A stretch of DNA of 64,000 nt from Candidatus Saccharimonadota bacterium (lineage in GTDB: Bacteria; Patescibacteriota; Saccharimonadia; Saccharimonadales; Saccharimonadaceae). A program made the position numbers and the translations under genes. The notes beneath the pieces are model-generated. The model did not search any database. It was not told the DNA's origin and was given only the letters and a program-made list of their open reading frames with translations. The DNA lies in contig JAFWLS010000013.1 of NCBI GenBank assembly GCA_017514045.1, positions 1 to 64,000 on the forward strand. The letters are read 5' to 3'. Positions 8,389-17,174 of this stretch are shown one piece after another (position 1 is the first letter of the stretch; each line of letters opens with the position of its first letter).

Positions 8389-9783
8389 ATGAAACTTGCA
8401 AACTCTTCTACTACAGCCGTTTCTCTAGTCGAGGCCTCTCTCAAACGCATTGAAGAGACTAAGGATTGGCATATTTTTACTTTTGTCGATAAAGAATCTG
8501 CTCTCAAAAAAGCTAAGGAAATTGACGCCAAGATCAAAAATGGCGAACCGGTCGGCCGCCTCGCGGGCGTTCCATATGCTCTTAAAGCCAACTTCCTTTC
8601 TAAGAATCGTCCCGCCGACGCTTCGGCCAGAATTCTCACCGAGTTTATCTCACCCATTAACGCAACTGTCGTTGAAAAACTAGACCAAGAAGATGCCATT
8701 TGCGTTGGTTGTGCTAACATGGACGCCTTCGCTCATGGCTCATCCACTGAAAACTCTTATTATGGCCCAACTAAAAACTCCGTCGATAAAACGCGCGTTG
8801 CGGGCGGTTCATCCGGTGGTTCCGCCGTTGCTGTTGCGCTCGACTGTGTTCAATTTGCCACGGGTTCCGATACCGGCGGCTCGATTCGCCAACCAGCCGC
8901 ATTTAACGGCGTCTACGGTATCAAGCCTACTTATGGTGCAACTTCCCGTTATGGTGTAGTTGCGATGGGCTCATCCTTCGACTGTATAGGCTTCATTGCT
9001 AAAACCGCTCCCGATCTCGATCTGTTGATGTCCATCGCCGCCGGCCAAGATCCAAAAGATCAGACCACTCTCCCAGACTTTTACGGCACTAGCGACACGA
9101 AGCTGGGCAAGAAGGCCGTTGGTTATATCAAGGAATTTATGGACTCCTCGGCCCTTGATCCGGAAATTAAATCAGCTCTTGAATCGAAAATCTCAATCCT
9201 CAAAGCCAAAGGTTATAATGTTGTCGAGCTGTCCATGCCTGCACTAGAATACGCGCTTCCGACTTACTATATTATCCAGCCGGCCGAAGTGGCTTCAAAC
9301 TTATCACGTTACGACGGTATTCGCTATGGCTTCCGCACTAAGGAACTTAACTCGTCCGGCAAGAATTCGCTAGACTTGCTTTACGAGGATACGCGCGACG
9401 AAGGCTTTATGCGCGAGAACAAACGCCGTATCATGATTGGCAACTTTGTACTAAGTTCAGGTTTCTATGATGCTTACTTCCTCAAAGCTGCCAAAGCTCG
9501 CACACTCATTATTAATGAATTCAATAAAGCTTTCGAGCAAGTTGACGCTATCCTTAGTCCAGTCTCGCCAAATCCAGCTTTCAAAATTGGAGAAAAGGTT
9601 AATGACCCGGTCTCCATGTATCTTGAGGATGTCATGTCTGTTACTGCCAACCTTGCGGGCCTTCCTGCTGTCGCCTTCCCGACCGGGACAAGCAAAGCCG
9701 GCTTGCCGCTCGGCCTTCAATTAATGGGGCCTCGTCGTTCAGACAAAAACCTAATTAACTTAGCAAAGGAGATCGCCTCATGA
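8389..9783 (+). CDS. gatA: Asp/Glu-tRNA amidotransferase subunit A
   Basis: A 464-residue amidase-signature protein, the glutaminase subunit that releases ammonia from glutamine. The catalytic Ser-cisSer-Lys triad is visible: K66 in ALKANF, cis-Ser S141 in AGGSSGGSAVA and nucleophile S165 in GSDTGGSIRQPA. The spacing matches the family exactly (K+75, +24). It is slightly shorter than typical GatA (about 480-490), mainly at the N-terminus. The stop TGA overlaps the ATG of the next gene (ATGA at 9780), so the inserted membrane gene is translationally coupled to it. Confidence 0.96.
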   Translation: MKLANSSTTAVSLVEASLKRIEETKDWHIFTFVDKESALKKAKEIDAKIKNGEPVGRLAGVPYALKANFLSKNRPADASARILTEFISPINATVVEKLDQEDAICVGCANMDAFAHGSSTENSYYGPTKNSVDKTRVAGGSSGGSAVAVALDCVQFATGSDTGGSIRQPAAFNGVYGIKPTYGATSRYGVVAMGSSFDCIGFIAKTAPDLDLLMSIAAGQDPKDQTTLPDFYGTSDTKLGKKAVGYIKEFMDSSALDPEIKSALESKISILKAKGYNVVELSMPALEYALPTYYIIQPAEVASNLSRYDGIRYGFRTKELNSSGKNSLDLLYEDTRDEGFMRENKRRIMIGNFVLSSGFYDAYFLKAAKARTLIINEFNKAFEQVDAILSPVSPNPAFKIGEKVNDPVSMYLEDVMSVTANLAGLPAVAFPTGTSKAGLPLGLQLMGPRRSDKNLINLAKEIAS

Positions 9784-10205
9784 ACAACGCTTCGTTTTAT
9801 GCGCTATTTGGTTCTATCGCCGTAGTCGGCATTCTGATATTTGTAGCAATTATTCTCACCAGCAAACGTAAATATTCGTTCAACAAGCTTGAATACCAAT
9901 CTGATTTTCTTGCTATAGAGAACTCTCTTATGAAAGAGAACAAGCAGAGTTATAGCATGGCCGTAGTCGAGGGAGACAAACTTCTCGATAAGGCCCTTGT
10001 TGAGATGGGGATGCCGGGCAAAACAATGGGTGAAAGACTAAAAAAATGCGGTCAAAACAAATTCACAAAGACTAATGCTGTTTGGAATGCACACAAACTC
10101 CGCAATCAAATTGCACACGAATCAGGATTTAAATTAGAATATCATCAAGCCAAGCATGCTCTAGATACCTACAAACAAGCGCTGAGAGATTTAGGAGCTA
10201 TTTAA
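9780..10205 (+). CDS. Membrane-anchored HEPN-like protein inside the gat operon
   Basis: A 141-residue protein with one N-terminal membrane helix (YALFGSIAVVGILIFVAIIL) and a cytoplasmic helical domain. The domain contains KLRNQIAHESG, an R-x4-H motif (RNQIAH) like the catalytic/ligand motif of HEPN-superfamily proteins, followed by a helix typical of that fold (EYHQAKHALDTYKQALRDL). It overlaps gatA by 4 nt and lies 1 nt before gatB, so it is co-translated with the amidotransferase. Whether it is an active RNase, a nucleotide-binding HEPN or an unrelated helical bundle cannot be decided from the sequence. The family assignment is tentative. Confidence 0.55.
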   Translation: MNNASFYALFGSIAVVGILIFVAIILTSKRKYSFNKLEYQSDFLAIENSLMKENKQSYSMAVVEGDKLLDKALVEMGMPGKTMGERLKKCGQNKFTKTNAVWNAHKLRNQIAHESGFKLEYHQAKHALDTYKQALRDLGAI

Positions 10206-10206
10206 T

Positions 10207-11637
10207 ATGACCGAACAAAGAAAGTACGACATCACTATCGGCATCGAATGCCACGTTCAACTTAAAACTAAGACCAAGCTATTTTCAGAAGTAGACAATG
10301 ACGCCCGAGGTAAAGAACCAAATTCGTGTGTCTCGCCGATTGATTATGCACTCCCGGGCATGCTACCACGCCTGAACGGCGAAGCGGTCAAGCTTGCCAT
10401 TCGTGCAGGGGCGGCCATGAATGCTAGGATTAATCCAAAATCACGTTTTGACCGCAAACACTACTTCTACCCAGACTCGCCCAAGGGATATCAAATTACC
10501 CAGTTTTATCATCCTATCGTTGGAGAAGGATACATTGAACTGCCATCCGGTAAAAAAATCCGAATCGAACACGCTCACCTAGAAGGAGATGCGGGTAAAC
10601 TAACACATTTCGACACATATTCTCTAGTCGACCTTAACCGAGTCGATACACCACTTCTAGAAATCGTATCAATGCCAGATATTTCTTCACCTGAAGAGGC
10701 TCGCGACTATTGCAAAGAGCTATGGCGCAACATGGTTTATGCTGGTGTTACAAATGGCGATCTATATAATGGCAACATGCGGTTCGACGTCAATATATCT
10801 TTAAAGAAACCTGGAGATAAGAAGCTTGGCACTCGAGCCGAAATTAAAAATCTAAATAGTTTCCGTAGCATTGAGCGTGCAGCGACCTATGAATATGAAC
10901 GACAATCCAAGCTCCTTGATAAAGGCGATAAGGTTGTTCAGGAAACTCGTGGTTGGTCCGACGCGACCGGTGTTACTACCGGCCAGCGTAGCAAAGAAGA
11001 GGCCCAAGACTACCGCTACATGCCAGAACCGGATTTGCCACCACTTAACCTTACAGAAGATTTTATTAAAGCCGAATATGATAAATGCCCGCCGCTCCCA
11101 GCAGACTATCGTGCGCGCTTTTCTGATGTCATCCCAGCCGACACATTAGAGATTTTGCTCGACTACCCGGAACTAGTTAATCGGCTCTCTGAAATCTCAG
11201 ATGCTAAGCAACCCGTAGATTATGTGGCGAATCTGTTCACCTCAGTGCTGTTAGCGGAGGAAAATCAAAGCTTACTAAACGATGCGCTTCCTAGCGCCAA
11301 ACAACTTATTGAGCTATCTGCCATGAAGAACAAGAACGAGCTTTCATCCACATCCGCTAAGGAAGTATTTATTAAGCTCTTTGAGCCAAAGCATTCCGGG
11401 AAGTCCTCGCGCGATTTAGCCAAAGAACTTAATTTGATTCAAGAGAACGATTCTGGAGCCCTCGAAGCCATCGTCGATGAGGTTCTTTCCAAGCCAGAAA
11501 CCGCGAAGGCCCAAGCCGATTATAAAGCTGGGCAAGAGAAGGTTCTCGGATTTCTTGTTGGCCAAGTGATGAAAGAATCTCGTGGCAAAGCTAATCCTTC
11601 TGCTGTCTCTGAAATTTTGAAGAAAAAGCTAAAATAG
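10207..11637 (+). CDS. gatB: Asp/Glu-tRNA amidotransferase subunit B
   Basis: A 476-residue GatB, the kinase and amide-transfer subunit that binds the mischarged tRNA. The N-terminal GatB/GatE catalytic domain shows IGIECHVQLKTKTKLFS, the SRFDRKHYFYPDSPKGYQIT block and LLEIVSMPDISSPEEA. The RSKEEAQDYRYMPEPDLPP motif is intact. The C-terminal YqeY/GatB tail (KANPSAVSEILKKKL) that contacts the tRNA is present. It starts 1 nt after the HEPN-like gene. The complete GatCAB implies that GlnRS and/or AsnRS is missing from this organism. Confidence 0.97.
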   Translation: MTEQRKYDITIGIECHVQLKTKTKLFSEVDNDARGKEPNSCVSPIDYALPGMLPRLNGEAVKLAIRAGAAMNARINPKSRFDRKHYFYPDSPKGYQITQFYHPIVGEGYIELPSGKKIRIEHAHLEGDAGKLTHFDTYSLVDLNRVDTPLLEIVSMPDISSPEEARDYCKELWRNMVYAGVTNGDLYNGNMRFDVNISLKKPGDKKLGTRAEIKNLNSFRSIERAATYEYERQSKLLDKGDKVVQETRGWSDATGVTTGQRSKEEAQDYRYMPEPDLPPLNLTEDFIKAEYDKCPPLPADYRARFSDVIPADTLEILLDYPELVNRLSEISDAKQPVDYVANLFTSVLLAEENQSLLNDALPSAKQLIELSAMKNKNELSSTSAKEVFIKLFEPKHSGKSSRDLAKELNLIQENDSGALEAIVDEVLSKPETAKAQADYKAGQEKVLGFLVGQVMKESRGKANPSAVSEILKKKLK

Positions 11638-11687
11638 ACTTAACAAGTTTCGCGCCGTAGCGTATAATAACCAAAGTAAGGAGTATT

Positions 11688-12875
11688 ATGGCTAAAAAAA
11701 TCAAAGTTTTTTCTGAAATCATTCTAGGTATTGCTTCTATTTTAACACTTGGATTAGCATCGGCGATTTCACCTGCACATGCGTGCGAGGGTGGCCCAAT
11801 AGGAACGAACTGTACTGAAGCTGACACGGAGAGTAAATCCGACGACGAGCTATTAATCGATTCCGATGCCGAAGACGACACCTATGCGGAAGCAGATGCC
11901 AAAATTGAATCCGAGCGCACCGTTGAACACTCGCTCTTCTTAGCGGGGAACGACATTATCTCTAAAGATTATGTAAAGGGCATTCATTTTCTTGCAGGCA
12001 ACCTAGTTGAATATACTGGTTCTGTTGAATATGGCGCATTCGCTGGTTATTCTATTAAAGTCGACGGAGCTGTTAGCAAGGACTTATTTACCGCTGGTAG
12101 CTCTATTGAGCTTGGAGAGGATACCCTTATCGGACGCGACTTGTACGCGGCTGCCCAAACCGTCCTAATTAAAGCCAATCTTGCCGGAAACGCCTTCATT
12201 GGCGCAGAACGTCTCGTCCTAGAAAACGTCACTATTGACGGTGACCTCAATGTCAGCGCAAGTGACATCGTTATCAAAGGCAAGTCTTCTGTTGCTGGTA
12301 CTTTCAAGTACAATGATTCGGCGCGCATTACTGGACTCGACGAGTTGTCGACCGGAGATATCATTACATATACCGCTCCAACCAATGAGGTGTCATTCGG
12401 TACATCGCTGACTGGCCAATTTGTCATTTTGCTTGGACGTCTTCTTGTTACTATAGTTATAGTAGCGATAGCAAGTAAATTTTCGAAACGTCTTTTGGAC
12501 GAATTTTCTGCAAAGAACAGTTGGAAAGATCTCGCTCTAGGCCTCGGTCTCTTGCTAGGAATCCCACTTGCCTGTCTTTTCATCATGATCACGGTCATTG
12601 GGCTGCCTCTCGGTATAATTGGTCTAGTTTGCTATGGCCTGTTTGCCTATCTGTCCACAAGTGTCACGGGGGGAGTTGTCGGCAATCTCGTAGCGACAAA
12701 GCTTTTTAAGAAAGAAGGAATGCACATATTTCTGAAGTATACTATTGGTATCGTACTAATCGAACTCATGGGATTAATACCATATATCGGTTCACTCATT
12801 ACAGGTCTGTCCGTGTGCTTCGGTTTCGGTTATCTCATCCATAAACTTTTCCGTCAGCCTAAGCCAAACAAATAA
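11688..12875 (+). CDS. Bactofilin-like beta-helix protein with C-terminal membrane domain
   Basis: A 395-residue protein. It starts with a signal-peptide-like segment (IILGIASILTLGLASAISPAHA), then a two-Cys acidic linker, then a repetitive stretch (residues about 75-215: VKGIHFLAGNLVEYTGS, VSKDLFTAGSSIELGEDTLI, NVTIDGDLNVSASDIVIKG) typical of the polymer-forming bactofilin-type beta-helix. It ends with four or so hydrophobic helices (from GQFVILLGRLLVTIVIVAI on). A TATAAT at about 11663-11668 and the Shine-Dalgarno AAGGAG 7 nt before the ATG define the start. Proteins of this architecture are annotated as polymer-forming cytoskeletal or DUF8173-type; the role is not established. The next gene starts 5 nt after the stop. 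Confidence 0.65.
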   Translation: MAKKIKVFSEIILGIASILTLGLASAISPAHACEGGPIGTNCTEADTESKSDDELLIDSDAEDDTYAEADAKIESERTVEHSLFLAGNDIISKDYVKGIHFLAGNLVEYTGSVEYGAFAGYSIKVDGAVSKDLFTAGSSIELGEDTLIGRDLYAAAQTVLIKANLAGNAFIGAERLVLENVTIDGDLNVSASDIVIKGKSSVAGTFKYNDSARITGLDELSTGDIITYTAPTNEVSFGTSLTGQFVILLGRLLVTIVIVAIASKFSKRLLDEFSAKNSWKDLALGLGLLLGIPLACLFIMITVIGLPLGIIGLVCYGLFAYLSTSVTGGVVGNLVATKLFKKEGMHIFLKYTIGIVLIELMGLIPYIGSLITGLSVCFGFGYLIHKLFRQPKPNK

Positions 12876-12880
12876 TAGCC

Positions 12881-13591
12881 ATGATACATAGCTCTTGGAA
12901 ACCGTTTCTGGACAACGAATTCAAGAAACCATACTTTCAGGAGCTATCTTCTTTTTTAAAAACAGCCTATTCAGAAAAGACCATCTTCCCATCCCGCGAT
13001 GCAGTATTCCGTGCTTTCTCTACAGACTTAAACGACATTAAAGTTGTTATTTTGGGCCAAGACCCATATCATACACCAGGCGCGGCAATGGGGCTCGCCT
13101 TTTCTGTCCCGGCAACCGAAAAAATCCCGCCTAGCCTTATCAACATCTATAAAGAAATTGATTCCGATCTTGGCCAAATTTATAATGATTTAAAAACTAT
13201 GAACCCATCCCTCAACCTTGATCCGAACAACTACAAACATCGGAATACTAGCGGAGATTTATCAAGCTGGGCCAATCAAGGCGTCTTATTACTTAACAAT
13301 GTTTTGACTGTCGAGGCTCACCAAGCCGGATCTCATCGCGGAAAAGGATGGGAGATGTTTACTGAAGAAGTTATCAGATATTTAAACGAAATACGCCCGC
13401 ATTTGGTTTTCATATTATGGGGGAAAGACGCACGCTCCAAAAAAATACTCATCGATACTTCCAAACACCTAGTTCTCGAATCCGCCCACCCGTCACCTTT
13501 ATCTGCGCATGCTGGATTCTTTGGCTCTCGCCCTTTTTCGAAAGCTAATTATTTCTTGAAACAAAACGGCATGAAAGAAATAACGTGGTAA
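12881..13591 (+). CDS. ung: Uracil-DNA glycosylase (family 1)
   Basis: A 236-residue Ung that removes uracil from DNA by base-flipping. Family-1 motifs are intact: VVILGQDPYHTPGAAMGLAF (water-activating Asp), WANQGVLLLNNVLTVEAHQAGSH, the uracil-binding Asn there, and the Leu-intercalation loop SAHPSPLSAHAGFFGSRPFS. A short insertion (about 20 residues around DLKTMNPSLNLDPNNYKHRN) separates SLINIYKEI from the LSSWANQG block, longer than in E. coli Ung. It follows the bactofilin-like gene closely and is convergent with the deaminase gene on the other strand, only 4 nt apart. Confidence 0.96.
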   Translation: MIHSSWKPFLDNEFKKPYFQELSSFLKTAYSEKTIFPSRDAVFRAFSTDLNDIKVVILGQDPYHTPGAAMGLAFSVPATEKIPPSLINIYKEIDSDLGQIYNDLKTMNPSLNLDPNNYKHRNTSGDLSSWANQGVLLLNNVLTVEAHQAGSHRGKGWEMFTEEVIRYLNEIRPHLVFILWGKDARSKKILIDTSKHLVLESAHPSPLSAHAGFFGSRPFSKANYFLKQNGMKEITW

Positions 13592-13595
13592 AAAG

Positions 13596-14129
13596 TTATA
13601 GCCACCGTTCTAAACGTTCTCGTTCTGGCGTCCCGAGCTCGTATTGATCCAAAATATCGTCTGTATATGTCTTACCATTAGTAATATTGAGTGTTTCCAC
13701 ATCTGGACAAGAAGCAAGCAAGCGTATCACAGCTTCATCGGTATCAATATTTGTCATTGAACGCGCTTTATCTGTTTTATGCGAGTGGACCCTAAGCTCT
13801 TTATAGACAAAACGCTTTATGCCGGCCTGCAAGCAGTATTTTAGGCAGTTCTCACAAGTTGCAATTGTGTTATACAAAGTATATCCCGTCAAATCACGAC
13901 CAGAAAAAAGTACAGCGTTCATTTCCGAATGGATGGAAAAGTAATATTTCATCGGGCGCTCAGATAGAGTCATCTTTGATTCATCCGCTCCCTGTATAGT
14001 GCCATTGTAGCCGAATGAAACCGGCCTGTGACGCTCATCGACTATCACGCACCCATTTTTACTCGAAGGATCCTTTGACTTTTTAGCCACCTCCTCCGCA
14101 ATTCCCATAAAGTATTCATCCCATTTCAT
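13596..14129 (-). CDS. dCMP/cytidine deaminase-family zinc enzyme
   Basis: A 177-residue zinc deaminase, likely deoxycytidylate deaminase (dCMP to dUMP) or a ComEB-like relative. The zinc/proton-shuttle motif is HSEMNAVLF and the second zinc motif is TCENCLKYCLQAG, where the usual PCxxC proline is Thr. MKWDEYFMGIAEEVAKKS at the start is typical of the dCMP deaminase group. An in-frame ATG exists 18 nt earlier, but TATAAT (14136-14141 on this strand) lies between it and ATG 14129, exactly 6 nt from the latter, so 14129 is the start. Its product dUMP would feed thymidylate formation; Tdk and Tmk occur later in the window. Confidence 0.88.
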   Translation of the reverse strand: MKWDEYFMGIAEEVAKKSKDPSSKNGCVIVDERHRPVSFGYNGTIQGADESKMTLSERPMKYYFSIHSEMNAVLFSGRDLTGYTLYNTIATCENCLKYCLQAGIKRFVYKELRVHSHKTDKARSMTNIDTDEAVIRLLASCPDVETLNITNGKTYTDDILDQYELGTPERERLERWL

Positions 14130-14135
14130 AACTGC

Positions 14136-14141
14136 ATTATA
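14136..14141 (-). promoter_or_regulatory. -10 box of the deaminase gene, leaderless start
   Basis: On the minus strand TGTTATAAT (extended -10) ends 6 nt before ATG 14129, with no Shine-Dalgarno site. Confidence 0.65.
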
Positions 14142-14214
14142 ACACATGATAATGCTGCTGCTTGCAGGATTTTGGATTTCAGGTTAATCTGAAAGTAATT
14201 TTAAGGGAGAGAAA

Positions 14215-14295
14215 ATGAAACTTCGCTCACATTTTTATCACAAAATAAACCTTAATTTTCTTGCAGTGGCAATAATATATTTTTCTCTAGTCTAG
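14215..14295 (+). CDS. Possible 26-residue hydrophobic peptide
   Basis: A tiny frame, MKLRSHFYHKINL then a hydrophobic tail (NFLAVAIIYFSLV), preceded by AAGGGAG about 6 nt before its ATG. It sits in the otherwise empty 288-nt gap between the deaminase gene and the first giant membrane-protein gene. The Shine-Dalgarno site and the basic-then-hydrophobic pattern fit a small membrane peptide. The length is also easily reached by chance, and no clear promoter was identified. Confidence 0.2.
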   Translation: MKLRSHFYHKINLNFLAVAIIYFSLV

Positions 14296-14405
14296 TCGAT
14301 GGCCTTGAATGTATAGATAAGTTATCGACAACGATTATACCCAAAGCTTAGAATACTGGCGTTGGCGCTTAGCCTATATACACGAGTAAAATAACAAGTT
14401 TGTGT

Positions 14406-14411
14406 TATAAT
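14406..14411 (+). promoter_or_regulatory. -10 box of the first giant membrane-protein gene
   Basis: Extended -10 TGTTATAAT ends 6 nt before ATG 14418. It overlaps an alternative in-frame ATG at 14400, ruling that one out. Confidence 0.7.
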
Positions 14412-14417
14412 ATAGAC

Positions 14418-17174
14418 ATGTCTGACGAAATTGCCGAAGTGCGTTCTCGCGAGACATTCGTCTCAAACGTTTCGGGCCGTGAAGGGTCATCGCAACACGC
14501 TGCAACCGTAAAAAGTAGCAAGAAACGCTTCAAAATTTTCAGCAAAAAACATGCCCCTTTGCTATTAATCATAGGTATTATTGTTGCTGGAATTGGGCTA
14601 ATTTTTGTGTCGCAATCATTTATGCCTTTTGCGCTAGTCAATCGTTTTATCGAAGAGTTCAATGGCGCCGGCATTTCATCAATCCTGCGCTCGGATAGCA
14701 TTCTTGACGTTCAGCTCTCTAGCACAGGGTCATACTTTGGTTTATCCGACAATCAACGAACTGCGCTAAAAGAATCAAATATTTACCCCGTAGACTTATC
14801 GGCCGAGGGCACGGCGATTACTGCCTTAATATATGAGGAGTCATCTGGAAATTGGCGTGCGGTTGTCCCAAAGTCTGTTGCGAATTCTGGAGGTCTAAAT
14901 TCAAAAATCAGCTCATCGCTCAATAATTCAGATATTAATATCGCGCTACCACCACTCTCGGCCGAAGAAGCACTTAAAACTGCAACCTTTAAGGAAAAAT
15001 ACGCCTCTGCGTCTAAAACTTGGCGCGGCGGTAACTCTGGCTGGTATGATTCTATGGAGGATCTAACCGAAGCGCGTTTAGCTATTAAGCGCACCCGCTT
15101 TAATACTTGGACGACTCTCGCTCTTTCGAGTGCGAATAAGGCCTGGAAAAAACTAGCGGCGGGTAACGCAATGTCTGGCGATGGTGGGGTCTCAGACTAT
15201 GGATCCTATGTCGATACAGATGCAGATGGCGGCGAAGTTAAAACGACCAATTCTGGGACCGTAGATGCAACATCGCTGTCGGGACAAACTACAATCGATG
15301 GAGTAAGGAGCGCACTTAATTCTAAAATTACAAGCGTTGCCAAACTAGCTGCTACTGCAGGATGCGTCGGAGTAGAAATAATGACCGCCATCCAAACATA
15401 TATGTCGGCGCAACAATCCCTTCAATATCTCAATCTTGCCACTGGATATCTCGAAGCCGTTCAACGTACTCAAGTCGGGCAAACTGACGGTACGCCAATG
15501 AACGAATATAATAAAATACTGACCACGCCAGATCCAGAAACAGGCAAGACGCCTATGGAATCAGCTACGTCTCAAGCCATCTTTTCTGGGACCACAGTTG
15601 ATACAGGAGACGAAAGTATCAAAACTGTGAGCTTCGAAAATCTCATGTCTAGTCTAGGCACTTTGACAGGCAATATCAATTTTACGGCCAAGGCCTTTGA
15701 GGCTTGCTCTTATATTAAAATGGGAGTTGCTGCCACAAATTTCGTAACAACTGTACTCAACTTTGTTCCAGTCCTTGGCCAAGCCGTTAAAGCTATACAT
15801 ATAGTTGCAAAACTTGTAGCCCGTATTGCGCTAGGTGTGACAATTAGTGCTGTGTCTAGTTTTATCGTCCCCAAAATTGTCAATCAGGTCTTCAAAAACG
15901 TCGCTCAGAACGTTGCGACCGAGTGGTCCGGCGAGGATTATTTCAATGCTATGTATAGTGGCGCCGGTAAATACTTGGGTGGTAATTATCAAACTGGCGG
16001 CGGCTCAGCTGGATCAGAAGCAGCGGTACTTGCCTATAATCGAGCCAAAGAAGCCGTTATCGCTGAAGAGGCAAGGTTAGACCGTAAGAGTAGAAACCCA
16101 TTCGATCTTACATCTAAGAATACTTTTTTGGGCAGCATTGCCTACAGCCTCATTCCGCTCGCTACCAGCTCAGGAATTGGTAGTACCATTAAAAATATTG
16201 GCAGTCTTTTCACGAGTTCTATGGCAAAAATATTACCGAGTGCTTCTGCAATCGCTGAGACCAGTCTCGTCACTAGTTTTGGCGAGTGTCCCATCATGAA
16301 TAGTGTTGGTGCCGTCTGCGATCCGACTGGAAATCCTTATTATATAGACGATCTTTCGACGATAGATTTAACTCCTGCAGAAATTGAAGCTAAGATAATC
16401 GAGCTTGACCCAAACGCCTTCAAAGGAGAAACTTCGACTGGACAAAAGATCATTAACCCCGAATCTAATCTCGGTAAAACAGCTGCTATCCTCGACCAGC
16501 GCATAGCGACCCTCGGTATTGCCGACGCCACTGCGGCTAATATCTTAGTTCAGCACCCATCTACCGTAGTAGCTAATATCCCACTAGTGGGTGACGTTGC
16601 GCAAATTATTTCCGCCCTTGGAGAAGCTGAGAATATGCCATGGATTTCTGGATCTGCCGGCGTTAATTCCGAAAACAATCCGCTTTGGAATGAAGTTAAA
16701 TATTATCAAAGATATATATCCGACCAGCGTTTACTTGAAGTTAGCGGAATCACACAAAAATCTTCAGTTTCTGCCATGCTCGAAGAATACTATAATCGTA
16801 ATCCACTCGATAATTCTCGAGAGGGTATCATAGCTCGTTTTTCTGGCCTAACAAAAGAACAAGTAATCGCGGTTGAAGATACTATAGAAGCTATGACTTA
16901 TATTGCTGAGTACAACCCATCAAGCCGCACGTTATTCTCCCAAAATGATTCAGCTTATGCTATAATGGACATATGCCAGAGCAATTCTTGCAAAACGCTG
17001 AAAAGTTTTCCGTCGGTAAGAAGAATCCTAAATCGGACGGAGCTGTCAATGAGGCCCGTGCTGCAGAAGGAGGACAGCCGTATAATGAATATTCCGTCGA
17101 ACGGGATACTTTTCGTAACTCTGTTACCGGAAAGAACAACAAGAAAAACGCGAAGGCAAAGCTTGGTGGCCTAA
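14418..17174 (+). CDS. Giant membrane-anchored protein, paralogue A
   Basis: A 918-residue protein of unrecognised family. A charged N-terminus is followed by one strong membrane helix (LLLIIGIIVAGIGLIFVS) and the block FMPFALVNRFIEEFN. A large Ser/Thr/Gly/Ala-rich region follows, with further hydrophobic stretches (FVPVLGQAVKAIHIVAKLVA; VVANIPLVGDVAQIISAL). It is clearly paralogous to the next gene: shared blocks include ASKTWRGGNSGWYDS, NLATGYLEAVQRTQVGQTDG, NPFDLTSKNTFLGSIAYSLI and PLDNSREGIIARFSGLTKE. After the last shared block (IAEYNPSSR) the sequence diverges, and its final 67 residues are read over the start of paralogue B in another frame. That tail may not be native: a frameshift or lost stop near 16945 is possible. 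Secretion-system or surface roles are speculation. Confidence 0.75.
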   Translation: MSDEIAEVRSRETFVSNVSGREGSSQHAATVKSSKKRFKIFSKKHAPLLLIIGIIVAGIGLIFVSQSFMPFALVNRFIEEFNGAGISSILRSDSILDVQLSSTGSYFGLSDNQRTALKESNIYPVDLSAEGTAITALIYEESSGNWRAVVPKSVANSGGLNSKISSSLNNSDINIALPPLSAEEALKTATFKEKYASASKTWRGGNSGWYDSMEDLTEARLAIKRTRFNTWTTLALSSANKAWKKLAAGNAMSGDGGVSDYGSYVDTDADGGEVKTTNSGTVDATSLSGQTTIDGVRSALNSKITSVAKLAATAGCVGVEIMTAIQTYMSAQQSLQYLNLATGYLEAVQRTQVGQTDGTPMNEYNKILTTPDPETGKTPMESATSQAIFSGTTVDTGDESIKTVSFENLMSSLGTLTGNINFTAKAFEACSYIKMGVAATNFVTTVLNFVPVLGQAVKAIHIVAKLVARIALGVTISAVSSFIVPKIVNQVFKNVAQNVATEWSGEDYFNAMYSGAGKYLGGNYQTGGGSAGSEAAVLAYNRAKEAVIAEEARLDRKSRNPFDLTSKNTFLGSIAYSLIPLATSSGIGSTIKNIGSLFTSSMAKILPSASAIAETSLVTSFGECPIMNSVGAVCDPTGNPYYIDDLSTIDLTPAEIEAKIIELDPNAFKGETSTGQKIINPESNLGKTAAILDQRIATLGIADATAANILVQHPSTVVANIPLVGDVAQIISALGEAENMPWISGSAGVNSENNPLWNEVKYYQRYISDQRLLEVSGITQKSSVSAMLEEYYNRNPLDNSREGIIARFSGLTKEQVIAVEDTIEAMTYIAEYNPSSRTLFSQNDSAYAIMDICQSNSCKTLKSFPSVRRILNRTELSMRPVLQKEDSRIMNIPSNGILFVTLLPERTTRKTRRQSLVA
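16961..16966 (+). promoter_or_regulatory. -10 box of the second giant membrane-protein gene
   Basis: TATGCTATAAT (TG-extended -10) lies 6 nt before ATG 16973, inside the coding region of paralogue A. Confidence 0.65.

Noticed and set aside
12047-12598. Minus-strand open frame opposite the bactofilin-like gene
   Set aside because: Composition is Arg/Ser/Pro/Thr-rich nonsense typical of antisense frames and the plus-strand frame has clear family motifs.
14147-14147. Upstream in-frame starts for the deaminase (14147) and giant paralogue A (14400)
   Set aside because: Each lies on or before the -10 box of its own gene, so they would not be in the mRNA.
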